From contig NZ_JACBYB010000021.1 of assembly GCF_013415365.1 (NCBI RefSeq), positions 124,001 to 188,000 of the forward strand: a DNA stretch of 64,000 nucleotides. Direction: 5' to 3'. Below are positions 44,451-52,742 of the stretch, in pieces. Both the position numbers and the translations under genes were made by a program. A model generated the notes under the pieces. The model saw only the letters and a list, made by a program, of their open reading frames with translations, had not been told where the DNA came from and did no database searches. Origin of the DNA: Gemella sp. GL1. GTDB lineage: Bacteria; Bacillota; Bacilli; Staphylococcales; Gemellaceae. Each line of letters opens with the position of its first letter. The first letter of the stretch is position 1.

Positions 44451-45320
44451 TTATTTTATTAAGTGGAACATTATTACATATAACTCTTCGTCATTAGGAT
44501 AACGTTCTGCTAATTTTTTTACTAATTCATCCTTAGTTACACCGTATAAACTAGCATGTCTTTCTGTTAATGAATATCTGTCAACACGTTTTACTAAATC
44601 TACCTCTAACTTAGCAAAAATTGTTTGTGTATCGTCATCATATGTAACAGCTTCTAGAGTATCACCTTTTTTAAAGTGAGCCTCTTCATTATTACGGATA
44701 GTAATAATTTTATCACCAGATAAAATCTTATCCTTATTTACTTCTTTAAACCCTACTCTATAATTTTTTATATTATAGTAATTATAGCATTTTAATAATG
44801 ACGGATAAATTCTTTCATCATTATCAATCAAAAATACTAGTGTATACTTGGCAGCTAATCTTACAGCCTCATCAAGATCATATCTTGCTACTTCTGTAAC
44901 TTCTTTTAAGTGTGGATGTTTTCTTTCTGGTTCAATGTAATCAGCAATAAATATTATTTTTTCTAAAAGTGACATATGCTTTCTACCAAAAGTATGATTA
45001 GCGACCGCCATTCTCACTTCTTCATCAACTACTTTAAATTCTTTTTCAATATAAACACTAGCCACGGGTCCGTGAAGAACTTCAGTTGGATAGTCGAGTA
45101 ATTTTAAATCAAGTCCATACTTAATTACATACTTTTTCATCAATTCTTCATCCATTGGTTTACACACATCATGTAATAAGGCAGCTAACTTGGCTCTTTC
45201 TACATTAGCATTATATCTTTCAGCAAGCATGGCTGCAGTATCCATCACTCTCAATGTATGCTCATATCTTCTTTTATCTAATATTTCTTTAACTTTTTCT
45301 TGTATTTCTTGAAATTTCAT
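44451..45320 (-). CDS. yqeK: HD-domain hydrolase YqeK fused to an ASCH/YqfB-like domain
   Basis: A 289-residue protein with two domains. Residues 1 to about 190 are the YqeK HD phosphohydrolase (HTLRVM, LLHDVCKP, HGPVA, NHTFG, IADYIEPER), a family known to hydrolyse Ap4A symmetrically. Stand-alone YqeK is about 190 residues. The remaining 100 residues (ILSGDKIITIRNNEEAHFKK onward, ending DEELYVIMFHLIK) align closely with E. coli YqfB, an ASCH-fold N4-acetylcytidine amidohydrolase. The Lys and Thr of KxxT are kept, but the position of the catalytic Glu appears to be Tyr. It starts inside nadD (32-bp overlap) behind GAGGAG. The fusion is continuous with no stop. The role of the added domain is unknown. 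Confidence 0.9.
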   Translation of the reverse strand: MKFQEIQEKVKEILDKRRYEHTLRVMDTAAMLAERYNANVERAKLAALLHDVCKPMDEELMKKYVIKYGLDLKLLDYPTEVLHGPVASVYIEKEFKVVDEEVRMAVANHTFGRKHMSLLEKIIFIADYIEPERKHPHLKEVTEVARYDLDEAVRLAAKYTLVFLIDNDERIYPSLLKCYNYYNIKNYRVGFKEVNKDKILSGDKIITIRNNEEAHFKKGDTLEAVTYDDDTQTIFAKLEVDLVKRVDRYSLTERHASLYGVTKDELVKKLAERYPNDEELYVIMFHLIK

Positions 45321-45906
45321 ATAAGCTTTTCTCCTCTATATATCTTAAACAATCCTTCTCCAGCAGATACTCTACTGATTGTAAATTTTTTATTTTATCC
45401 CGTATCATACTAGAAGAAATCTCTATTATGGGCAAATTAAGTATAACATATTTTATACTATTATAAAACTCTGATTCTTCAACAATTTCTTCTAATCTAT
45501 CACTATCTCTTGCTACAAAAATAAAAGTTACTAGTTTTGATAATTCATCTATTCTATACCATTTATTCAAATCCCTAACCCTATCAGTTCCTATAATAAA
45601 GTATAAATCTACATTGGGATAGATTTTTTTAAAATATTTGACAGTATTATAAGTATAGGACACACTTTGCCTAGATATTTCATAATCATTAACTTCAAAT
45701 TTAGGCATCGATAATATCGAAAGTTTTATCATTTTAAAACGTTCTTCATTTGTTGCTCTAAGTTTTGAATCTTTAAGCGGAGTTATATTAGATGGAATAA
45801 AAATTAATTTATCTAATGATAAAGTCTCCAATACATTAGTAGCTGTAAGCAAGTGTCCGATGTGCACAGGGTCAAATGAACCACCATATAATCCTATTTT
45901 CTTCAT
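45289..45906 (-). CDS. nadD: Nicotinate-nucleotide adenylyltransferase
   Basis: A 205-residue enzyme that joins nicotinate mononucleotide with ATP to make deamido-NAD. GLYGGSFDPVHIGHLLTA holds the HxGH nucleotidyltransferase motif, and EISSSMIRDKIK the ISSTxIR motif. It overlaps yqeK, and its ATG touches the yhbY stop, in the standard Firmicutes order. Confidence 0.95.
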   Translation of the reverse strand: MKKIGLYGGSFDPVHIGHLLTATNVLETLSLDKLIFIPSNITPLKDSKLRATNEERFKMIKLSILSMPKFEVNDYEISRQSVSYTYNTVKYFKKIYPNVDLYFIIGTDRVRDLNKWYRIDELSKLVTFIFVARDSDRLEEIVEESEFYNSIKYVILNLPIIEISSSMIRDKIKNLQSVEYLLEKDCLRYIEEKSLYEISRNTRKS

Positions 45907-46208
45907 TATCTGACTAGTTCTATTTTTCTGTATTTTTCTTGCGAAGATTGCTTATATAGTACTATAGCCTTACCAATAACTTGAACAATCTCAGACCTTG
46001 TTCTAGATGAAATTGTTTCAGCAACTTCATTTTTATCTTCATCACAATTTTGAAGAATTGAAATTTTAATTAGCTCTCTCTTTTCAAGAGCATCTGAAAT
46101 TCCCTTAACCATTTCAGGAGTAATTCCAGATTTTCCTATTTGGAAAATAGGATTTAAATGGTGGGCTAAAGCTCTTAATTGTCTTTTTTGTTTTCCTCTT
46201 AACATCAT
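45906..46208 (-). CDS. yhbY: RNA-binding protein YhbY (CRM domain)
   Basis: A 100-residue CRM-domain protein of ribosome assembly: LRGKQKRQLRALAHHLNPIF, IGKSGITPEMV with the GxxG RNA-binding loop, and the terminal VLYKQS. Two consecutive ATG codons begin the frame behind GGGAG. A 7-bp inverted repeat (GTAGATA/TATCTAC, 46241-46260) and a TATAAT in the 58-bp gap before it may mark a secondary promoter. Confidence 0.94.
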   Translation of the reverse strand: MMLRGKQKRQLRALAHHLNPIFQIGKSGITPEMVKGISDALEKRELIKISILQNCDEDKNEVAETISSRTRSEIVQVIGKAIVLYKQSSQEKYRKIELVR

Positions 46209-46266
46209 TTTCTCCCTTCAAATTTATTCACTAATAGGTAGTAGATAGTATTATATCTACAAGAGT

Positions 46267-47388
46267 CTAGATTATAGAATCTCTTGTAAATACTTCTATT
46301 TCTTTTGGAAGCCAAATATCAATCTCACATCCAGCATCACTATTTATAGTTATCCAACCTAAACCTGAAATTACTATATCAATTTTTCTATTTGTAATTC
46401 TAAATGATTTCTTAACAACATTATTAAATATCGACAAATTATCCTCAAATGGTGGTGCTAGCATCTTACCTAAATGTTTTTCAAACAAGCTAACAGCATT
46501 TTCTAATTTAGTTCTGTGTAAATCTACTAAATTTGATGCATAAATGGTAAAACTTTGTCTACTTCCCTTAACAAAATCCATTCTAGCAAGACCTCCAAAA
46601 AAAATTGATTGCTCTGGATTTAATTGAAATACTCTTGCCTTAACTTCCTTCTTAGGAATTACTAATTTTAATGATTTAGCATCTAAATAATGACTTATAT
46701 CGTAATCTAGAATAATACCTGGTGTATCATATATACTTGACCTAGAATCTAGAGGGATTTCTATCATTCCTAAAGTTGTCCCTGGAAAGTGGGATGTAGT
46801 AACTATATTCTTATCACCTGTAGTTAACTCGATAAGTTTATTAATAAGCGTAGATTTACCAACATTAGTAGCACCTACGATATAGATATCTTTCTTATTA
46901 CGTAGTCTATCCAAATGACTAGCTAATTCTTCCACTCCATGATTTTTAATAGCAGATATCAGAAAAATATCTTTAACTTTTATCCCTCTTTGCTTCATCA
47001 TCTTAAATAGCCATTGCTTAATCTTATTCTCTTTTACCGATTTTGGAAGCAAATCCATCTTATTAGCAACAAGTACTAAGTCTTTATTTTTTCCAACTAT
47101 ATCCGTAACATCTTCTATCCAGGATCCTGAAAAATCAAAGATATCTACTACTTTTACAATCAATGCATCTTTTTTAGATAAATCCTTAACCATCTTATAA
47201 AAATCTTCAGCACCTAATTCCACATCAGTAACTTCGTTGTGATTTTTAAGTCTAAAACATCTCTTGCAGATAAGATGATTTAAATCTACAGACTTAGCGA
47301 CAAGGCTAAGAGGCAAATAGCCTTGCTTATTTTCATCTTCTGTTTGAATATCAATTCCACAACCAATACACGTTAATTTCTCTAACAA
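46267..47388 (-). CDS. yqeH: Ribosome biogenesis GTPase YqeH
   Basis: A 373-residue circularly permuted GTPase needed for 30S assembly. The N-terminal zinc motif has CIGCGI and CKRCFRLKNHNEV. The G motifs come in permuted order: NKMD (G4) and ISA (G5) precede GATNVGKST (G1) and DTPG (G3). The C-terminal RNA-binding domain follows. It starts ten bases after yqeG. Confidence 0.95.
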   Translation of the reverse strand: MLEKLTCIGCGIDIQTEDENKQGYLPLSLVAKSVDLNHLICKRCFRLKNHNEVTDVELGAEDFYKMVKDLSKKDALIVKVVDIFDFSGSWIEDVTDIVGKNKDLVLVANKMDLLPKSVKENKIKQWLFKMMKQRGIKVKDIFLISAIKNHGVEELASHLDRLRNKKDIYIVGATNVGKSTLINKLIELTTGDKNIVTTSHFPGTTLGMIEIPLDSRSSIYDTPGIILDYDISHYLDAKSLKLVIPKKEVKARVFQLNPEQSIFFGGLARMDFVKGSRQSFTIYASNLVDLHRTKLENAVSLFEKHLGKMLAPPFEDNLSIFNNVVKKSFRITNRKIDIVISGLGWITINSDAGCEIDIWLPKEIEVFTRDSII

Positions 47389-47398
47389 AATTTTTCTC

Positions 47399-47938
47399 CT
47401 ATATTTTTATTTTTTTTCTCATCTGAGGGAATTCATTATTTCTCTTCAATTTATCTATTATTCTAGCCTCAAAGAAACGATTTATTCTGGTATTTAAACC
47501 ATCGGTATTAGTAACTGGCTTTACCAAAACAGCCCTCACCTTGCCTAATCTCTTAGAACCTAGTATATCTGTCATTAACTGGTCACCAAGTACAACTACT
47601 TGCCCTGGTTTTTTCCCAAGTTTTTCCAATGCTTTTTCAAACCCTTTTGTTAATGGTTTTCTTGCCTGGAAGATATATTTTAGATCCAAAGCTTTACAAA
47701 ATGACTCCACCCTTTCTTGATTATTATTAGATAAAATAATTATATCTATATTATTCTCTTTTAAATAACTTAGCCAATTTTTCAAATCCTCTGTATTATC
47801 TTTAGCATCCCAGGAAATTAAAGTATTATCTAAATCTGATATAATGGCAGTCCTATTATGTCTTTCCATATATTCAGAATCAATCATATCATACTTTTCT
47901 ATATAGTCATCTGGTGAAAAATATTTTCTTAATACCAT
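47399..47938 (-). CDS. yqeG: HAD-family phosphatase YqeG
   Basis: A 179-residue HAD (subclass IIIA) hydrolase. ISDLDNTLISWD carries the nucleophile Asp, IIILSNNN motif II, the Lys in ARKPLTKGF motif III, and VVLGDQLMTDILGSKRLG the metal-binding Asp. It is always found beside yqeH; some homologues act as phosphatidylglycerophosphate phosphatases, which would suit the adjoining psd gene. That link is inference. Confidence 0.92.
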   Translation of the reverse strand: MVLRKYFSPDDYIEKYDMIDSEYMERHNRTAIISDLDNTLISWDAKDNTEDLKNWLSYLKENNIDIIILSNNNQERVESFCKALDLKYIFQARKPLTKGFEKALEKLGKKPGQVVVLGDQLMTDILGSKRLGKVRAVLVKPVTNTDGLNTRINRFFEARIIDKLKRNNEFPQMRKKIKI

Positions 47939-47945
47939 AAGCTTA

Positions 47946-48725
47946 CTATTTAATACTCCCTATTTTTTTTCCCATTTTAATTTCCAAAGGTTTTTCCAAA
48001 TCAAAAAAATCAACAGTATTTTTTGGAAAAAGCAGAACCACAGTAGAACCAAATTCAAAGTATCCTAATTCATCTCCCTTAGCAAGATTTTCTTTATCGT
48101 AAGTCGAAATTATAGAGTTTACATTTTGTGCTCCCACTGCTACTAAATCATAATTAAATTTATCACTAGTAATCCTGTATACCTTTCTATAATTATATGA
48201 CAATACATTATCTCCTAGCTCTAAGCCCAGCTTATTTACAGGATAAGAGTATTTACCTAAGGCATACTCTTCAATTTTTATTGAAGATGTAGGCATATGA
48301 ATTCTGTGATAATTCTTAGGGCTTAAATATACTACCATATATGTACCTCCAGCTAAACTTTTGGCTCTATTCTTATCTGCAAGTAAAGTTTTTACAGAGT
48401 ACTCCTGCCCTTTAATAATAAAGCACGACTCTTCATCAATATTCCCAATTTCTGATATAAGACCATCTGTAGGACTGATGATAGCATCTTTCTCTTCTTC
48501 AATTGGTCGTAAGTTTGGATGAATCTTTCTAATAAAAAATTCATTCAAGTTTTTAAATTCTGAAACATCTTTTAATATTTCATAAGTATTTATTCCATAT
48601 GTTTTTATAAATGGCTGTATTAATAATCGTGATGCACTTGATTTAGTTAGTTTTTGTATTGCTTTGGATGACATCTCTCCATTAGTCAATTCAACACAAA
48701 TTTGAAATAATCTTTTCTTTAGCAT
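47946..48725 (-). CDS. psd: Phosphatidylserine decarboxylase
   Basis: A 259-residue proenzyme that makes phosphatidylethanolamine. Self-cleavage at the GST motif (YFEFGSTVVLLFP, residues about 222-234) yields the pyruvoyl group. KNYHRIHMPTSS carries the catalytic His and ISPTDGLISEIG the upstream Asp motif. It is the first gene of the yqeG-yqeH run and has its own promoter. No phosphatidylserine synthase gene is in the window. Confidence 0.92.
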   Translation of the reverse strand: MLKKRLFQICVELTNGEMSSKAIQKLTKSSASRLLIQPFIKTYGINTYEILKDVSEFKNLNEFFIRKIHPNLRPIEEEKDAIISPTDGLISEIGNIDEESCFIIKGQEYSVKTLLADKNRAKSLAGGTYMVVYLSPKNYHRIHMPTSSIKIEEYALGKYSYPVNKLGLELGDNVLSYNYRKVYRITSDKFNYDLVAVGAQNVNSIISTYDKENLAKGDELGYFEFGSTVVLLFPKNTVDFFDLEKPLEIKMGKKIGSIK

Positions 48726-48754
48726 AATCTACCTCAGTATACTTTATCTATATA

Positions 48755-48783
48755 ATTCTACTATATATAAGGTCTATAAGCAA
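48755..48783 (-). promoter_or_regulatory. Promoter of psd and the yqeG-yqeH run
   Basis: Minus strand TTGCTT (48778-48783), 17 bases, TAGAAT (48755-48760), about 30 bp before ATG 48725. Confidence 0.55.
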
Positions 48784-48794
48784 CTATCTACAAA

Positions 48795-48822
48795 AAATCA
48801 CAGTCCTAACAGACTGTGATTT
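48795..48822 (-). terminator. Terminator of pepF
   Basis: AAATCACAGTC and GACTGTGATTT form a perfect 11-bp stem with a 6-base loop, followed on the minus strand by T residues. Confidence 0.8.
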
Positions 48823-48828
48823 AAACAT

Positions 48829-50523
48829 TTAAAATTTAGTCATATCTACTGATTCTAAATACTCTTCTAAAGCTGGTATTACCTTAGCAATTGTTCCATC
48901 TTCAAATGGATTATCCAATTTAGCAGACTTAACTAGATCTAAGAATGCTCTGCTTCCTCCTAAATCACATAGCTCTAAATAATTTTGCCAAGCATCTTTA
49001 GAATTATCTCTAGATTTTTTCCAAAATTGGAAAGCACATATTTGTGCCAATGTATAGTCTATATAATAGAATGGTGCAGAAAATAGGTGTCCTTGGCGAT
49101 AGAAAAACATACCATTTTTTAGAGCTTTAACATCATCATAAGAACGACTTGGTAAATACTTAGATTCTACCTCTAGCCACTTAGCACGTCTCTCTGCTGG
49201 CGTAAGTTCTGGATTTTCATATACAATATGTTGAAACTCATCAACACTTACACCATAAGGTAAGAATTTTAGGGCTCCTGCAATATGATAATACTTAAAT
49301 TTCTCTGTATCCTCTTCAAAGAATAGATCCATCCATGGCCAAGTTAAAAATTCCATTGACATAGAGTGGATTTCACAGGCCTCATAGGTTGGCCAAATAT
49401 AATCTGGCACAACTACATCACGACTTCTGTAAACTTGGAAAGCATGGCCAGCTTCATGAGTAAGAACTTCTACATCATGAGGAGTTCCGTTGAAGTTAGC
49501 AAATATATATGGTGAACGGTAATCTGGTAAATAAGTACAATATCCTCCCCCAGCTTTTCCATCTTTAGTATCTAAATCAAGTAAATTTTTTTCAACCATA
49601 AAATCAAAAAATTCTGCAGTTTCATCAGATAGTTCCCTATACATAGTAAGGGCATTGTTAACTAAAAATTCTCTATCTCCTTTTGGTTTTGGATTACCAG
49701 TTTTAAACATTACAGCTTCATCTTGAAATTTTAGTGATTCTAAACCTAAACGAACAGCTTGGTCTTTTTTTATTCTTTCAACAAGCGGTACAATATTTTC
49801 AAGAATTTCTTGCCTATATCCTGCAACTTCTTTTGCTCTATAATCAGTTCTTCTGAGTCTTAAATATGCAAGTTCAACAAAATTTTCAAAGCCTAATTTT
49901 TTAGCAATCCTAGTTCTAACCTTAACCATACGATCATAGATATCATCATATTTATCTAGATTATCTTCAAAAAATTTGGCAACTGCCTTGGCAGCTTCAG
50001 TCCTAATTTTTCTGTTATCAGCTTGCGTATACTTAGCCATTTCAGATAAGTTTCTCTCTTTTCCATCAAATAAAATTTTAGCTGATGATGTAAGTTTAGT
50101 GTATTTAGTCACTAACTTATTTTCTTCTTTTAAGTCTTCTAAAATTTCTTGCTTAAATGTTTTCAATTCACATTCAATAAGATTAAAATAATATTCCCCA
50201 ATCTCAGCCTGTAATTGCTTTTTGAATTCACTATGATAAACTATCTTAGCAACTTTAAATGAGATTTCTTGTAGCTCAGGTCCAAATTCATTCCAAAAAT
50301 CTTGCTCTTTTTCATAAAATTCATCTCTTGTATCAAGACTATTTCTAATAGAAACAAGTGTAGCTTGAGTATCTAATGTAGAGGAAAAGTTATTATATTC
50401 TGTGAATGTATCATAGAAATCCTCAAAGTTTGTAGCTGTTTCCAATTTTTCAATTAATTCATTGTATTTATTTTTTACATCTTCTTTATTAGGTCTAGTA
50501 TATTTATAATTTTCAAATTTCAT
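48829..50523 (-). CDS. pepF: M3-family oligoendopeptidase (PepF-like)
   Basis: A 564-residue cytoplasmic zinc peptidase that degrades oligopeptides. LTHEAGHAFQVYRSRD holds the HExxH-type motif (HEAGH), and the third ligand Glu lies in SMSMEFLTWPW. An N-terminal helical M3 domain is recognisable. Length fits the M3 subfamily of about 560 residues. It is flanked by its own terminator and has GAAGGGG before ATG 50523. Confidence 0.93.
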   Translation of the reverse strand: MKFENYKYTRPNKEDVKNKYNELIEKLETATNFEDFYDTFTEYNNFSSTLDTQATLVSIRNSLDTRDEFYEKEQDFWNEFGPELQEISFKVAKIVYHSEFKKQLQAEIGEYYFNLIECELKTFKQEILEDLKEENKLVTKYTKLTSSAKILFDGKERNLSEMAKYTQADNRKIRTEAAKAVAKFFEDNLDKYDDIYDRMVKVRTRIAKKLGFENFVELAYLRLRRTDYRAKEVAGYRQEILENIVPLVERIKKDQAVRLGLESLKFQDEAVMFKTGNPKPKGDREFLVNNALTMYRELSDETAEFFDFMVEKNLLDLDTKDGKAGGGYCTYLPDYRSPYIFANFNGTPHDVEVLTHEAGHAFQVYRSRDVVVPDYIWPTYEACEIHSMSMEFLTWPWMDLFFEEDTEKFKYYHIAGALKFLPYGVSVDEFQHIVYENPELTPAERRAKWLEVESKYLPSRSYDDVKALKNGMFFYRQGHLFSAPFYYIDYTLAQICAFQFWKKSRDNSKDAWQNYLELCDLGGSRAFLDLVKSAKLDNPFEDGTIAKVIPALEEYLESVDMTKF

Positions 50524-50943
50524 AATTTAACCCCTTCCATAAATTAAGTTAATTATATCATACCATATTAAAAAATAAATTATAATAGTATTTTCTTAAA
50601 TTTTTAAAATATTTCTTTAAAATTAAAATCAAAAATTTTCTAGTAAATAATAGCATCTTTCTTATAATCTTTGGAAAACAGCTTATCATCTTCTCTTTTA
50701 TTTTTAAGTTTTAGATTAGTAAGTTATCTATAAATCAACATAAAAAACTATACTTAACTAAAACAAGTTAAATATAGTTTTCATAAGTAAATATGTATCT
50801 TACTATTAGTCTTGCTATATAGTATGGGCTAGGCCTAGATTTTTTATTTCCTTCTCTTATCCTGTCCACATGCAGTATATAGAAAATTATATAAGCTGGC
50901 TCTTAAAATTAATAATCTAACTGCTAGCTCTAGATTTTAAAAA
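50524..50943. other. AT-rich spacer between pepF and the DUF4097 gene
   Basis: No convincing gene. A TATAAT with a preceding ATGA (minus strand, just upstream of pepF) is the likely pepF -10. A 16-bp hairpin (AAAACTATACTTAACT with AGTTAAATATAGTTTT, about 50746-50783) looks like a terminator without a gene before it. A 44-codon minus-strand frame (about 50794-50928; includes HVDRIREGNKKSRPSPYYIA) has no start codon or ribosome site. Both may be remains of a lost gene. Confidence 0.4.
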
Positions 50944-50978
50944 ATAAATCTCAATAAAATTCATTTATCGAGATTTAT
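50944..50978 (-). terminator. Terminator of the ABC-2 / DUF4097 operon
   Basis: ATAAATCTCAATAAA pairs with TTTATCGAGATTTAT, with one wobble pair and a 5-base loop. On the minus strand a T6 run follows. Confidence 0.8.
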
Positions 50979-50987
50979 AGGAAGATA

Positions 50988-51602
50988 CTATTTTTCTATT
51001 ATTTCTCCCATATTATTTTTGAAAAATACATCGTTTTTTTGTGTATTAGTTAAAATAATATCTCCCATGGAATTTTCTATATCAACTTTTGAAATTTGAC
51101 TATCTCTTATCTGCATATCACCCATTTCCAATTTAAAGCGACTATTTGAAATTATTGAATTTGTTATTATTAAATTACCTTGCGACAAATTTGCACTGAT
51201 ACCTTCAACAACTAAGTTCTTTAAATCCAAATTTGAATTTATCAAATTTAGATTTAAATTTTCTAGTTTGGTATTGTAAGGTAGTTTTACTTGTATAGTA
51301 TTGTTTTTAATATTTCCAAAAGAGAAAAAACTTTTCTTCTCACTCAACCTTGCTGTGGAATCATCTTGAGAAATACTAATATGCTTATTAAGCGATTTTG
51401 AATAACTAAATGTTGGAGTATCTACATCAGAAAACTCGATTATAATATCAGTTGTATCTAAGTCTACGTTTAGATTTGAAATATTACTCACAGTTTTTAC
51501 TTCCATATTAGAATATTTATCGACACTATTCAAATTTAGAGCAAGGAAGATAATAGAAACTACTATCATTAAAATAGAAAAAAATATAGTAATACTTTTC
51601 AT
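50988..51602 (-). CDS. Membrane-anchored DUF4097-like protein
   Basis: A 204-residue protein: one N-terminal membrane segment (ITIFFSILMIVVSIIFLALN), then an extracytoplasmic region with short repeated beta strands (LENLNLNLINSNLDLKNLVV; two copies of the motif with MGD and MGE turns). This is the DUF4097/adhesin-like solenoid often found in stress-response and antimicrobial-resistance operons. It is the last gene after two ABC-2 permeases (22 bp away). Its function is unknown; a role in sensing or protecting against the exporter's substrate is inference. Confidence 0.75.
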   Translation of the reverse strand: MKSITIFFSILMIVVSIIFLALNLNSVDKYSNMEVKTVSNISNLNVDLDTTDIIIEFSDVDTPTFSYSKSLNKHISISQDDSTARLSEKKSFFSFGNIKNNTIQVKLPYNTKLENLNLNLINSNLDLKNLVVEGISANLSQGNLIITNSIISNSRFKLEMGDMQIRDSQISKVDIENSMGDIILTNTQKNDVFFKNNMGEIIEK

Positions 51603-51623
51603 AAAAATTACACCTCATTAGAA

Positions 51624-52742
51624 TTAAAAATTTTCTCTTGAACTCATTTTATAATAAGAAATGAGTAAGAAGAAAATTGACACTAGCAACAATAGAACTT
51701 GGTACACTAATATCTTATCTACAGATCCACCATTTTGAGCAATTTCGATTATAGTTAATATCCAATTTTGCGGAAAAATTTTCCCCAGTATTTGCATGAA
51801 ATTTGGAGTAATAGATATTGGCCAAAAACAACCAGCCAGCATAGAACTTGGTAAAATTGTTAAATTTAAAAGTTTTACACCCTCTAATACATTTTTTGAA
51901 AATGCTCCTACTAGTATAGCAAATGAACTAATTAATAAAGTAAGTAAGAGTAATGTTATATACAGGACAGAGGCTGGAACATAGAGTTTAATATTTAATA
52001 AACTAAAAAGTAAAGACATAATACTAAATTGTATTAAATAAGTTATAAAACCTACCATTAAATAACTAAGAATATATTTTATCACAGAACTTTTTGTAAT
52101 CAAGATCCTATCAAAAATCTTTTTCTCTTTTTCTGAAATGATTGTTATTGATAGAAAACTAGAGAAAGCAAGCATTGTAACAATCAAGAAACCTAAACCT
52201 TGACTTGAAACAGCCTTACTCACGGATAAGTCTTGAACATTTTCAATTTTAACTCCATAGTCCATTGATTCTATATTACTAAGTACTTTTTGAAAAATAC
52301 TACCGTCACCATTCGCAACTTGACCTATAATTAAGAGATTATCTATGTCGTATTTTAATTGTGATTCAATCCAAGGAATAATCTCACTATTAGAAATATA
52401 GCGTAACTCCAAACTTTTATTTTTACCATTAATAATATGTTCAGAAAAATCTTCACTAATAATCACAATTACTTCAAAAGTCTTATTTTTTAATAATTCA
52501 TCTGCATCTCCCATTTGTATATCTTCAGAAACATTAAAATTCTTATTTTCTTTCAAATTTTCTTTTATTTTTTTAGATATAAATGTTTGATTACTATCAA
52601 TAATACCAACATTTACTTGCTGTTCTGAGGAAATATTGAATAAAATAGCTAGAAAAGTAGCAAGTATAGGTAGTAATAGCAGTGAAAATAAAGTACTTTT
52701 CTTTCTAAATATTCTAGAAAGCATCATCATAGTAATTTTCAT
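51624..52742 (-). CDS. ABC-2 type exporter permease (second of pair)
   Basis: A 372-residue membrane protein with one N-terminal segment (LFSLLLLPILATFLAILF), a large extracytoplasmic domain of about 150 residues, and five C-terminal segments, including the conserved SSMLAGCFWPISITPNFMQI. This is the YhgE/DrrB-NatB-like ABC-2 layout with an extended outer domain. It overlaps the first permease gene by 4 bp (ATGA type), so the two probably form a heterodimer. Confidence 0.88.
   Translation of the reverse strand: MKITMMMLSRIFRKKSTLFSLLLLPILATFLAILFNISSEQQVNVGIIDSNQTFISKKIKENLKENKNFNVSEDIQMGDADELLKNKTFEVIVIISEDFSEHIINGKNKSLELRYISNSEIIPWIESQLKYDIDNLLIIGQVANGDGSIFQKVLSNIESMDYGVKIENVQDLSVSKAVSSQGLGFLIVTMLAFSSFLSITIISEKEKKIFDRILITKSSVIKYILSYLMVGFITYLIQFSIMSLLFSLLNIKLYVPASVLYITLLLLTLLISSFAILVGAFSKNVLEGVKLLNLTILPSSMLAGCFWPISITPNFMQILGKIFPQNWILTIIEIAQNGGSVDKILVYQVLLLLVSIFFLLISYYKMSSRENF

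Noticed and set aside
50794-50928. A 44-codon open frame with a terminator-like hairpin behind it
   Set aside because: No start codon or ribosome site; kept only as a note in the spacer entry.
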